From: Frigidibacter sp.
GTDB taxonomy: Bacteria > Pseudomonadota > Alphaproteobacteria > Rhodobacterales > Rhodobacteraceae
Direction of reading: 5' to 3'
DNA: 64,000 bases
NCBI RefSeq assembly: GCF_030695035.1
Contig: NZ_JAUYTT010000012.1
Location: 1-64,000, forward strand
Part shown: in pieces, positions 51,660 through 59,855 of the stretch
Position numbering within the stretch: position 1 is the stretch's first letter
Layout of the letters: the number at the start of each line of letters is the position of its first letter
Notes under the pieces: model-generated
Seen by the model: only the letters and a program-made list of their open reading frames with translations
Database searches by the model: none
What the model was told of the DNA's origin: nothing
Translations under genes and position numbers: made by a program

Positions 51660-52025
51660 CGCCGACCCTTTCAACCTGCCTCACCCCGAAGCTAGGACCG
51701 AAACCTTGCGGGACCGTTAAGGCGGCACCGCGGCCCGGGCATGGCCCCGGCGGGACAGTTTCCGGGCAAAACCCTGGCAACGGGCACAGACATGGACATC
51801 GGCGGCGATCCATCCCTTCCATGATCGCCGGGCGCGCGCCGCCGCGTCGGCCTGTCCGCGGGCCGCGTGCGCGCAATTTCCGTTGAGCAACCTGCCCCCT
51901 CACGGGTATAGGATTTCCATAAGGGAGAGGGGGGCGCAGACGGCGGAGGGGCCGGTCTGGCGCAAGGCATCGTGATCGCCGCGCAGGCGGCATCGCCCCC
52001 GCCTGATCGTGATCGGAGGACTGGA
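51660..52025 (+). promoter_or_regulatory. Upstream region of the thiolase gene with a candidate promoter
   Basis: No gene seen in 366 bp. TTGAGC (51883-51888), an 18-bp spacer and TATAGG (51907-51912) make a plausible promoter with a leader of about 105 nt. CGGAGGA just before 52026 is the ribosome-binding site. An ORF with ATG at 51972 in the thiolase frame lacks a ribosome-binding site. Confidence 0.4.
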
Positions 52026-53210
52026 ATGCTCAGCGACCCTGTTGTCATCACCGCCGCAAGGCGCACCCCGCTTGGTGCCTTGCTGGGCGATTTCGCAACC
52101 GTTGCGGCGCCTGATCTCGGCGCGGCGGCCATCCGGGCGGCGGTTGCCGCCGCAGGCGTCGCGCCCGAGGACGTGGATACCGTACTGATGGGCTGTGTGC
52201 TGAGCGCGGGCCAGGGTCAGGCGCCCGCCCGGCAGGCGGCACTGATGGCGGGGCTGCCGCGCGGCACCGTCTGCACCACGCTGAACAAGATGTGCGGATC
52301 GGGGATGCAGGCGCTGATGCTGGCGCATGACCAGATCCTTGCCGGCTCTGCAACCATCGCCGTGGCCGGCGGGATGGAGAGCATGACCAACGCGCCCTAC
52401 CTGTTGCCCAAGGCGCGGGCCGGGCTGCGCATGGGGCATGGGCAGGTGATCGACCACATGTTCCTCGACGGGCTCGAGGATGCCTATGAGAAGGGCCGCC
52501 TGATGGGCACCTTCGCCGAGGATTGCGCCGGCGCCTATGCCTTCTCGCGGCAAGAGCAGGACGACTATGCGCTGGCCTCGCTGTCGCGCACGCTGGAGGC
52601 AGCGGCCTCCGGGGCCTCCGCCGCCGAGATCGTGCCGGTGGAGGTGACGGGCCGCGATGGAGGGCGTCAGATCACCCAGGACGAGCAGCCCGGCAAGGCA
52701 CGGCCCGAGAAGATTCCGGCCCTGAAGCCCGCCTTCCGCAAGGACGGCACCGTCACCGCCGCCAACTCCTCCTCGATCTCGGACGGGGCGGCGGCGCTGG
52801 TGGTGATGCGCGCCTCGGAGGCGGCGCGGCGCGGGGTTGCGCCCCTGGCCCGGATCACCGGCCATGCGGCCTTTGCGCATGAACCGGGGCTGTTCACCAC
52901 CGCGCCAGTCGGGGCGATCCGCCGGTTGCTGGACCGCACGGGCTGGACGGTGGGGGACGTCGATCTGTGGGAGGTGAACGAGGCCTTTGCCGTCGTGCCG
53001 ATGGTGGCCATGCGGGATCTGGGCATCGCCCATGACCGGATGAACGTGTTTGGCGGCGCCTGCGCCCTGGGCCATCCCATCGGCGCCTCGGGCGCGCGGA
53101 TCGTGGTGACGCTGCTGAATGCGCTATACCAGCGCGGCGCCCGGCGCGGTGTGGCGGCCGTCTGCATCGGCGGCGGCGAGGCGACGGCGATCGGGGTGGA
53201 ACTGCTGTAG
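52026..53210 (+). CDS. Acetyl-CoA C-acyltransferase (thiolase)
   Basis: A 394-residue thiolase. Nucleophile C90 in 'LNKMCGSGMQAL', 'WEVNEAFA' (His-loop region NEAF), and the second catalytic site 'GGACALGHPIGASGAR' are intact. It makes acetoacetyl-CoA or cleaves 3-ketoacyl-CoA. No phaB or beta-oxidation gene is adjacent, so the direction is undetermined. Confidence 0.94.
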   Translation: MLSDPVVITAARRTPLGALLGDFATVAAPDLGAAAIRAAVAAAGVAPEDVDTVLMGCVLSAGQGQAPARQAALMAGLPRGTVCTTLNKMCGSGMQALMLAHDQILAGSATIAVAGGMESMTNAPYLLPKARAGLRMGHGQVIDHMFLDGLEDAYEKGRLMGTFAEDCAGAYAFSRQEQDDYALASLSRTLEAAASGASAAEIVPVEVTGRDGGRQITQDEQPGKARPEKIPALKPAFRKDGTVTAANSSSISDGAAALVVMRASEAARRGVAPLARITGHAAFAHEPGLFTTAPVGAIRRLLDRTGWTVGDVDLWEVNEAFAVVPMVAMRDLGIAHDRMNVFGGACALGHPIGASGARIVVTLLNALYQRGARRGVAAVCIGGGEATAIGVELL

Positions 53211-53226
53211 GGGCTGGGTGGGGGGC

Positions 53227-53252
53227 CCTGATCGGACGGCGTTTCGATCAGG
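53227..53252. terminator. 8-bp hairpin between thiolase and tRNA-Ile2
   Basis: CCTGATCG (53227-53234) pairs with CGATCAGG (53245-53252) around a 10-nt loop. It lies past the thiolase stop and past the 3' end of the minus-strand tRNA. It could terminate either, but has no U tract. Confidence 0.35.
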
Positions 53253-53273
53253 TCTATGGATCGGCCGGGGAAT

Positions 53274-53349
53274 TGGTAGGCCCGGAGGGACTTGAACCCC
53301 CAACCAAGGCGTTATGAGCGCCCTGCTCTAACCATTGAGCTACAGGCCC
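53274..53349 (-). tRNA. tRNA-Ile2(CAU)
   Basis: On the minus strand: acceptor GGGCCTG/CGGGCCT (G1-U72 wobble), D-arm 'TAGCTCAATGGTTAGAGCA', anticodon loop CTCATAA (anticodon CAT), T-arm 'GGGGGTTCAAGTCCCTC', discriminator A and encoded CCA. The anticodon-arm context matches the Ile2 tRNA whose C34 is changed to lysidine by TilS, reading AUA. Elongator Met is the alternative. Confidence 0.9.
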
Positions 53350-53395
53350 GGCCTGCGCAATGCCTAGCAGAATTGCCCGGCGGGTCAAGCGAGGC

Positions 53396-54955
53396 TCAGG
53401 CCGCGAAGGGCTCCAGCAGCCTGAAGCGCAGCCTCGCGCCGGGGGGCAGCTGGCCGGCGAGGTCGAGGTGATGGTCGGCCAGCACCGCGATCACCGGATA
53501 GCCGCCGGTCAACGGGTGATCGGCGAGGAACAGCACGGGCTGGCCGCCATGGGGTACCTGCAATGCGCCCGGCATCATGCCCTCGCTGGGGAGTTCGTGG
53601 GTGTCGCGCCGGGTCAACGGCTCGGCCCCGGCAAGGCGGATGCCGACGCGGCTGGATTGGGGCGTGACCTCCCAGCATTGAGCGGTGAGCAGAGCCAGCG
53701 CCTCGGGCGTGAACCAGTCGCTGCGGGGGCCGGGAAGGATGTCGAGAGTGACGGTGTCGCCGGGCGCCGGGGGCGCGAAGCCGGGTTGAGCCGGAGGGGG
53801 GCTTTCGCCGGTGAGGGAGCCGATGGCGATGCCGACTCCCTTCAACACCGGCGCGGGGCCGATGCCCGAGAGCGTATCGGTCGCGGCGCTGCCCAGAACC
53901 GGCGTGACGGCAAAGCCGCCCTTTGCGGCCAGATAGTTACGCAGCCCGGCGCGGGGCGGCGAGATCCAGAGGCGGTCGCCGGGCTGCACCGTGAAGCGGA
54001 TGCCGAAACCCGGCGAGGTTGGCTCGCCGTTTGCGGGGGTCAGGCGCAGCGCGGCAGGGGCGCCGGCGAGGGCCAGGGTGGCAGGCGCCTCGGCCAGCAG
54101 CTCCACCCCGCCGAGCGTGATCTCGAGGCACGGCGCGCCAGCGGGGTTGCCCACCGCGCGGTTCGCCGCCGCCAGTGCGCCGCGGTCGGCGGCGCCGGAG
54201 GCGGAGACGCCCTGCCCCGCGAGCCCCGGCCGGCCGGCATCCTGAAAGAGCAGCGGGAGGGGGGCGGTGAGCACCCGGAGCGCTGGCGACAGGTCCCGGG
54301 CAGGCCGCGCTGGTTTTGCCACGGGCCAAGGCTCATCTGGCCCCATCTCGCGAAACCTCACCCGGTCGCCGGGCTGCAGCAGCGCCGGGGGCTCGCGGCC
54401 CAGGTCCCACATCGCCAGAGGGGTCGTTCCAAGGAGCTGCCAGCCGCCGGGGCTGGCGCGGGGGTAGATGCCGCTGAAGGGGCCGGCGAGGGCCACGGCA
54501 CCGGCGGGGATGCGGGGGCGGGGGACCTGGCGGCGGGGAACCTGCAGGGCGGGGTCACCGCCGGTGAGATAGGCGAAACCGGGGGCGAAGCCGGTGAAGG
54601 CAACGACCTGCGGGGTGGCGATGTGGCGGCGGATCACCTCGGTTTGCGAGAGGCCGGTGAGGGCCGCGACCTCGGCCAGATCGGCGCCGTCATAGCGGAC
54701 GGGGATCTCGATTTCGGTGCCGGACGGGGGCGGCGGTTGGCTGGGGTCGAGCTTGACCGCCTGCAGCGCCGCGACCAGATCGGCGCGCTTCGCCTGCCCG
54801 GCTTGCCAGCGCAGCAGCAGGGTGCGGGCGCCGGGGATCAGCTCCACTGTGCCGGGCAAGGGGCTTTGGCGCAGGTGGTCGAGCAGCGCCAGAACCTCGG
54901 GCAGGCCCGACAGTTCGACCAGCAGCGCGCAGTCTCCGGCGGGCAGCAGGCGCAT
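53396..54955 (-). CDS. pxpBC: 5-Oxoprolinase subunits PxpB-PxpC, fused
   Basis: A 519-residue fusion of the two allophanate-hydrolase-like subunits of ATP-dependent 5-oxoprolinase. Residues about 1-215 are PxpB ('LLPAGDCALLVELSG', 'FTGFAPGFAYLTGGDP', 'YPRASPGGWQLLG'). Residues about 225-519 are PxpC ('FQDAGRPGLAGQGVSASGAAD', in parts, and 'GGYPVIAVLADHHLD'). Two separate genes in E. coli are one here. It starts 3 nt after the pxpA stop. Confidence 0.94.
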   Translation of the reverse strand: MRLLPAGDCALLVELSGLPEVLALLDHLRQSPLPGTVELIPGARTLLLRWQAGQAKRADLVAALQAVKLDPSQPPPPSGTEIEIPVRYDGADLAEVAALTGLSQTEVIRRHIATPQVVAFTGFAPGFAYLTGGDPALQVPRRQVPRPRIPAGAVALAGPFSGIYPRASPGGWQLLGTTPLAMWDLGREPPALLQPGDRVRFREMGPDEPWPVAKPARPARDLSPALRVLTAPLPLLFQDAGRPGLAGQGVSASGAADRGALAAANRAVGNPAGAPCLEITLGGVELLAEAPATLALAGAPAALRLTPANGEPTSPGFGIRFTVQPGDRLWISPPRAGLRNYLAAKGGFAVTPVLGSAATDTLSGIGPAPVLKGVGIAIGSLTGESPPPAQPGFAPPAPGDTVTLDILPGPRSDWFTPEALALLTAQCWEVTPQSSRVGIRLAGAEPLTRRDTHELPSEGMMPGALQVPHGGQPVLFLADHPLTGGYPVIAVLADHHLDLAGQLPPGARLRFRLLEPFAA

Positions 54956-54958
54956 CGG

Positions 54959-55720
54959 TCAGGCCGCCGTGAAGGGGCGCAGCGCCACGCCTGCGGCCTC
55001 CAGCGCCTTGCGCAGCGCCGCGGCGATTGCCACGGCGCCGGGGCTGTCGCCGTGGACGCAGATGGACTGGGCGGAGAGGGTGACGGTGCTGCCATCCGCC
55101 GCCTCGACACGGCCCTCCTGCACCAGCCGCAGCATCCGGGTGGCGATGAACGCCGGGTCGTGGAGCACTGCATTTGGCAAGGTGCGGGACAGCAGGCTAC
55201 CACTGGCGGTATAGGCGCGGTCGGCGAAGGCCTCGGCTATCACCGGTTGGCCTGCGGCCCGCGCCCGGTCGCAGATCGGCGCGCCAGCGAGGCAGACCAG
55301 CGGCAGGGAGGGGTCCACGGCGCGCACTCCGGCGATCACGGCATCGGCCTGCCGGGCGTCCCTGGCGATGGTGTTGTAGAGCGCGCCGTGGGGTTTGACA
55401 TAGGCGACGCGGGTGCCCGCCGCCACCGCCAGCGCCTGCAGCGCGCCGATCTGGTAGATCACTTCGGCGGTCAGATCCTCCGACCCGACATCCATCGCCC
55501 GCCGCCCGAAACCGGCCAGGTCGCGGTAGCCGACATGGGCGCCGATGGCCACTCCGCGGGCCGCGGCGGCGCGCAGGGTGCGGAGGATTCCCGCGGGGTC
55601 GCCGGCGTGGAAGCCGCAGGCGATATTGGCGGAGGTGACGATGTCCAGCATCGCGGCATCGTCGCCCATGGCCCATGCGCCGAAGCCTTCGCCAAGGTCG
55701 CTGTTGAGGTCGATCTGCAT
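54959..55720 (-). CDS. pxpA: 5-Oxoprolinase subunit PxpA (LamB/YcsF)
   Basis: A 253-residue subunit that with PxpBC hydrolyses 5-oxoproline to glutamate. '[14 protein letters not shown]' at the start, '[13 protein letters not shown]', '[15 protein letters not shown]' and 'VKPHGALYN' are LamB/YcsF signatures. First gene of the pxp operon. A long inverted repeat lies 176-200 bp upstream of its ATG. Confidence 0.95.
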   Translation of the reverse strand: MQIDLNSDLGEGFGAWAMGDDAAMLDIVTSANIACGFHAGDPAGILRTLRAAAARGVAIGAHVGYRDLAGFGRRAMDVGSEDLTAEVIYQIGALQALAVAAGTRVAYVKPHGALYNTIARDARQADAVIAGVRAVDPSLPLVCLAGAPICDRARAAGQPVIAEAFADRAYTASGSLLSRTLPNAVLHDPAFIATRMLRLVQEGRVEAADGSTVTLSAQSICVHGDSPGAVAIAAALRKALEAAGVALRPFTAA

Positions 55721-55895
55721 GGGGCGGGGCCTTTCGTCTTGCCGTCCGTGGCAGTCTCGCCCTGCGGGGGTGCGGGTGCAAGCGGTCAGGGTTCGGGGGG
55801 CGGGTATGGCGGATTGCGCGAGATTTTCGGCATTTTCCAATGCCGGGCCCGAAACGGGATCAACCCTTTGGAAAGGCGCTGTTTTCGCGATACAG

Positions 55896-55920
55896 AAACC
55901 ATATGGGACCTATATGGTTT
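55896..55920. promoter_or_regulatory. Perfect 9-bp inverted repeat, candidate operator of the pxp operon
   Basis: AAACCATAT (55896-55904), spacer GGGACCT, and ATATGGTTT (55912-55920) are a perfect palindrome in an AT-rich patch of an otherwise GC-rich gap. It lies upstream of pxpA and downstream of the COG3904-type gene. No U tract, so an operator is likelier than a terminator. The regulator is not in the window as far as I can see. Confidence 0.5.
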
Positions 55921-55968
55921 TCATACATACGTTTTGGCACCGGGGCCCGGCCCCGAACCCGCCTGCCC

Positions 55969-56766
55969 TCAGCCCTCGGCATCCGTCTCCGGCTCGTCCG
56001 TCACCAGCCGGTAGCGGCGCAGGTCCTCGGCATCCAGGATGAAGATCTCGTCGGGCGGGGTCTTCAGCGCCGGGGCCATCAGCATCGCGTCGACGCCCAT
56101 CTCGTCCAGATATTCGATCACCGCGCCCTGCCCGCGCTGGACGTCCTCGACGGCGAGGAAGGCCGGCAGCAGGGTGTTCTCGCCGAAATAGTGCTGGTGG
56201 ACGCCGACGACCGCCGCGGGATCGGCGCTGCGCGTGGTGCCGCCGGCAAAGATATAGGGGCAGGCGGAGAGGCAAACCGCGGCCTCGCCGACCGAGGTGG
56301 TCATCGCCAGCGCGCGGACCTGCCGGCCGATGGCGAGGGCGTCGGCGACGGAGCCGCCGGAGCTGTCGATCTGCAGGGCGGTGGGGCGGGCACCCTCGGC
56401 CCGCTGCGCCTCGATATAGTCGGTGAAGCGCTGCGCGTCGCCGGGGGCGATCTGGCCGATCAGGGTCATGGCCGTGCCGTCAATCCCGAACTCCAGCCGC
56501 TGGGGCATCTCGCGCATCGCCGGGGTGCCGGGGCGGCCGGGGCGGCGGTCCGGGGCATAGGGCCGCGTCTCGGGGCCGGTGCCGGGCGGGGCGAAGAGCT
56601 GGGGCGCGGTCGCGCCGGAGGAGCCGGAGGCGGCGAGGTCGATCCATAGCAGCGCCGCGCCGATGCCGATCTGCGCGACCAGCATCAGCTTCAGCGCGCC
56701 CTGCGGGGTGGCGCGCCTCGGCGCTTCGGTGTCCCCGGCAGTCGCCCGGGCGCGGCGGAAGATCAT
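55969..56766 (-). CDS. Membrane-anchored ClpP-like (COG3904) periplasmic protein
   Basis: A 265-residue protein. One membrane segment (about residues 25-45) precedes a Pro-rich linker and a ClpP/crotonase-like domain (about 90-255). Protease-like landmarks: glycine loop 'IDSSGGSVADALAIG' (135-149), candidate nucleophile S167 in 'AVCLSACPYIFAGG', and candidate H190 in 'VVGVHQHYF', in the order and spacing of ClpP/SppA enzymes. Function unknown; a periplasmic serine peptidase is the best inference. It follows the multi-span coiled-coil gene by 3 bp, so the two should be one unit. Confidence 0.8.
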   Translation of the reverse strand: MIFRRARATAGDTEAPRRATPQGALKLMLVAQIGIGAALLWIDLAASGSSGATAPQLFAPPGTGPETRPYAPDRRPGRPGTPAMREMPQRLEFGIDGTAMTLIGQIAPGDAQRFTDYIEAQRAEGARPTALQIDSSGGSVADALAIGRQVRALAMTTSVGEAAVCLSACPYIFAGGTTRSADPAAVVGVHQHYFGENTLLPAFLAVEDVQRGQGAVIEYLDEMGVDAMLMAPALKTPPDEIFILDAEDLRRYRLVTDEPETDAEG

Positions 56767-56769
56767 GCG

Positions 56770-58080
56770 TCAGGCCTGCGGGCCGGGATGCGGCGCAGGC
56801 CCGGGTGTCTCGCCCGGCAGATAGACCGGCTCTTGCAGCGCGCGGGCGGCGGCGATGGCGGCGCGGAGATCGGCGACTGTCATCGTATCCTCGGCCGTGC
56901 CCTCGCCGCGCCCGGTGCGGATGGCCGATTGGGTGACCATGACGATGAAGACCAGTACCGCCGGCAAGAGGTCGATGGCGATGGCGCCGGCCCAGCTGGG
57001 GATGAAGTTGCCAGCATAGCGGATGACGGCATCGGCGGCGGAGACGGGGGTGTAGACAATCTCATCCGGGGCGGGCAGCGCGATCACCTCGGCCGCGGCG
57101 CCGTTCAGGGTTTCGGCGCGCTGGCGGAGGAGTTGCAGGACCGAGTCGATGGTGCTGGCCTGGCTGGAGCGGGCGAGCGCGCTGCCGCCGTCGAGATCGG
57201 GGAGCACGACCGAGTCGGCCAAGTCCTGCGCGGCGCGGGCCACGAGCGGGGCCACGTTCAGCTGGCGCAGCTCGGCGATGATGCCGGACAGGCGCACCGC
57301 CTCCTCCGAGAAGCGCACCGAGCGGGCCTCGACCGCGCCCGGCTCGACCGTCAGCGCGCGCATCCGGCTGAGGATGGTGTTGCCCTCGGCGAAGGCGGCG
57401 GCGACGGGGCCGTCCTGCGCGGCGATCTGGGCTTCCAGCGCGCCCAGTTCGGCGGCCTTCTGGGTCAGCACCCGGAACACCGCGCCCTGCCCGGCGAGGC
57501 CGGAGAGGTTGCCACCCGCCTCCTGCTCGGACAGGTCGCCAAAGCTCTGGCGGACGCGGGCGACGTCGCGGCCAAGGCTTTGCCCGGCGATGGCGTTGGA
57601 ATGGGCACGCTCCAGCGCGCCCTGGTAGGTCTGCACGGTGGTGGCCAGATGCTGTTCGACCGCGGCCGCGCCGGCGAGGGCCGCGGCGTTGAGCCAAGAG
57701 GACATGGCGATGATCGCGACGCAGCCAAGCGCCATCGACAGCAGCAGGCCGACGCGCGAGGCGGCAGTGCGGACGGCGGGCAGAAGGCGCAGCAGGTAGG
57801 ACCAGAAGACGAAGATGCCGACCGAGACGGCGATGGAATAAGAAAGGGCGGCGAAGGTGGTCCAGGCGCCGGTATCGTCGAGCAGCGAGCGCACGCCGAG
57901 ATAGGTGTAGATGCCCGAGGCGGCGGCCAGCACTCCCAATGCGGTGCCGGTGAAGGTGTCGAGGAAGGCCAGATGCCGCTCAAGCTCGCGCGCATGGCGC
58001 AGGCCCTGGCGTTCGGGGATGGGGGCTTGGATCGGGGCGGGGATCGGCGGCGGTGCGGCGTCGGCGGTTGGCGGCGTCAT
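56770..58080 (-). CDS. Multi-span membrane protein with long helical periplasmic/cytoplasmic domain
   Basis: A 436-residue protein. Three N-terminal membrane segments ('GTALGVLAAASGIYTYLGV', 'FAALSYSIAVSVGIFVFW', 'LLLSMALGCVAIIAMSSWL') are followed by about 220 residues of Ala/Glu/Gln-rich, helix- and coiled-coil-prone sequence, then a fourth span 'WAGAIAIDLLPAVLVFIVMV' and a short tail. No recognised family. ATG 58080 has GAGGGA 5 nt upstream. It precedes the ClpP-like gene by 3 bp; a scaffold-protease pair is plausible. Confidence 0.72.
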   Translation of the reverse strand: MTPPTADAAPPPIPAPIQAPIPERQGLRHARELERHLAFLDTFTGTALGVLAAASGIYTYLGVRSLLDDTGAWTTFAALSYSIAVSVGIFVFWSYLLRLLPAVRTAASRVGLLLSMALGCVAIIAMSSWLNAAALAGAAAVEQHLATTVQTYQGALERAHSNAIAGQSLGRDVARVRQSFGDLSEQEAGGNLSGLAGQGAVFRVLTQKAAELGALEAQIAAQDGPVAAAFAEGNTILSRMRALTVEPGAVEARSVRFSEEAVRLSGIIAELRQLNVAPLVARAAQDLADSVVLPDLDGGSALARSSQASTIDSVLQLLRQRAETLNGAAAEVIALPAPDEIVYTPVSAADAVIRYAGNFIPSWAGAIAIDLLPAVLVFIVMVTQSAIRTGRGEGTAEDTMTVADLRAAIAAARALQEPVYLPGETPGPAPHPGPQA

Positions 58081-58350
58081 TCGGATCCCTCGGCTCCGCC
58101 TCGCGGGGGGATCGCGCGGGCTGGTGGAGAGTATGCGCGGCATGGGGCGGCGCGTAGCCCCGGCGGGGTCACTCCGCATCACCTTCGCGCGAGGGCGGGG
58201 CTGGCAGCGGGGTTGCGGCACGCGAGCGGCTGATGCGGGAACCCGGCGCGGGGGGGCGGGGTTGGCCCTGCAAGCCGCCCCTGCGGCTTACACCTCGCCA
58301 CCGCCGCCGCGCGGTCCCGTCCAGCCCCTCGAGCAAGATAGGCGCGCCAG

Positions 58351-58866
58351 ATGCATGTGACCCTGACGATCAACGACACCAAGCACCACCTTGAGCTCGA
58401 CCCGCGGGTGACGCTGCTGGATGCGATCCGGCATCATGCCGGGCTGACCGGCACCAAGAAGGGCTGCGATCACGGCCAGTGCGGGGCCTGCACGGTGATG
58501 GTGAATGGGCGGCGGATCAATTCATGCCTGTCGCTGGCGGTGATGCATGATGGGGATGCGATCACGACCATCGAGGGGCTGGGAACGCCGGAGGCGCTGT
58601 CGCCGCTGCAGGCGGCGTTCATCGAGACGGACGGGTTTCAATGCGGCTATTGCACGCCGGGGCAGATCTGCTCGGCCACGGCGATGCTGGAGGAGATCCG
58701 GGCGGGTTGGCCGAGCCATGTGTCGGAGACGCTGGACGGCCCGGCCCTGCCGACCGAGGCGGAGATTGCCGAGCGGATGAGCGGGAACCTGTGTCGCTGC
58801 TCCGCCTATCCCAACATCATCGCCGCGATCCGGCTGGCGGCGGCCGAGCGGGAGGATGCGGCATGA
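58351..58866 (+). CDS. paoA: Aldehyde oxidoreductase iron-sulfur subunit (PaoA-type)
   Basis: A 171-residue xanthine-oxidase-family small subunit with two [2Fe-2S] clusters: C39, C44, C47, C59 ([16 protein letters not shown]) and '[10 protein letters not shown]' with '[10 protein letters not shown]'. It passes electrons from the molybdenum site to FAD. Unlike E. coli PaoA it has no twin-arginine leader, so a cytoplasmic enzyme is expected. It overlaps the next gene by 4 bp. Confidence 0.93.
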   Translation: MHVTLTINDTKHHLELDPRVTLLDAIRHHAGLTGTKKGCDHGQCGACTVMVNGRRINSCLSLAVMHDGDAITTIEGLGTPEALSPLQAAFIETDGFQCGYCTPGQICSATAMLEEIRAGWPSHVSETLDGPALPTEAEIAERMSGNLCRCSAYPNIIAAIRLAAAEREDAA

Positions 58867-59855
58867 GGGCGTTCGACTACATCCGCGCGGGATCGTGCAA
58901 GGACGCGCTGGCCGAGGCGGAGACGCCGGGCACGGCCTTCATCGCCGGCGGCACCAACCTTCTGGACCTGATGAAGCATGAGGTGATGACGCCGGCGCGG
59001 CTGGTGGATATCTCGCGGCTGGATCTGCGGGGGATCACCCTGACGGATGCCGGGCTGCGCATCGGGGCGATGGTCAGCAACAGCGACCTTGCCGCCGATC
59101 CGCTGGTGCGGCGGCACTGGCCGCTGCTGTCCCGCGCCCTGCTGGCGGGGGCGAGCGGGCAGCTGCGCAACAAGGCGACGACCGGGGGCAACCTGCTGCA
59201 GCGGACGCGGTGCTATTACTTCTACGACACCGCCATGCAATGCAACAAGCGCGAGCCGGGCAGCGGTTGCGCGGCCATCGGCGGGTTCAACCGCATCCAT
59301 GCGATCCTTGGCGCGAGTGACGCCTGCATCGCCACCCATCCCAGCGATATGGCGGTGGCCTTGCGGGCGCTGTCGGCGGAAGTCGAATTGCTGGCGGCGG
59401 GCGGCGGGCGGCGGCAGGTGCCGCTGGCGGCGTTCTACCGGCTGCCGGGCGACACGCCGCATGTGGAAACCGTGCTGGAGCCGGGCGAGATGATCGCCGC
59501 GGTGCTGCTGCCGCCGGCGGAAGGCGGGCGGCAGATTTATCGGAAGGTGCGGGACCGGGCTTCCTATGCCTTCGCGCTGGTCTCGGTCGCCGCCTGCCTG
59601 CGGATGGAGACGGGCCGGATCGCCGCCGCGGCGCTGGCCTTTGGCGGGCTGGCGCATATGCCCTGGCGCAGTGCCGAGCTGGAGGGCGCGCTGATCGGCG
59701 AGGCGCCCTCGCCTGCGCTGTTCGACCATGCCGCCGACCTGCTGCTGGCAGAGGCGAAGGGCCAGGGCGACAACGATTTCAAGATCCCGCTCGCCCGCCG
59801 CACCCTCGCCGCGGTGCTGGCCGAGGCGACAGCCGAAGAAGGAGCCCGCGCATGA
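58863..59855 (+). CDS. paoB: Aldehyde oxidoreductase FAD subunit (PaoB-type)
   Basis: A 330-residue FAD-binding subunit ('[17 protein letters not shown]', '[20 protein letters not shown]' region). The cysteine-rich insert '[20 protein letters not shown]' followed by SGC matches the extra [4Fe-4S] site known in PaoB. Overlaps paoA and paoC by 4 bp each, so the three subunits are co-translated. Confidence 0.93.
   Translation: MRAFDYIRAGSCKDALAEAETPGTAFIAGGTNLLDLMKHEVMTPARLVDISRLDLRGITLTDAGLRIGAMVSNSDLAADPLVRRHWPLLSRALLAGASGQLRNKATTGGNLLQRTRCYYFYDTAMQCNKREPGSGCAAIGGFNRIHAILGASDACIATHPSDMAVALRALSAEVELLAAGGGRRQVPLAAFYRLPGDTPHVETVLEPGEMIAAVLLPPAEGGRQIYRKVRDRASYAFALVSVAACLRMETGRIAAAALAFGGLAHMPWRSAELEGALIGEAPSPALFDHAADLLLAEAKGQGDNDFKIPLARRTLAAVLAEATAEEGARA

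Noticed and set aside
53360-56014. 884-residue plus-strand ORF
   Set aside because: Antisense to pxpA and pxpBC and begins inside the tRNA-proximal gap; no motif.
56788-58233. 481-residue plus-strand ORF
   Set aside because: Antisense to the membrane coiled-coil gene; Gly/Arg-rich shadow.
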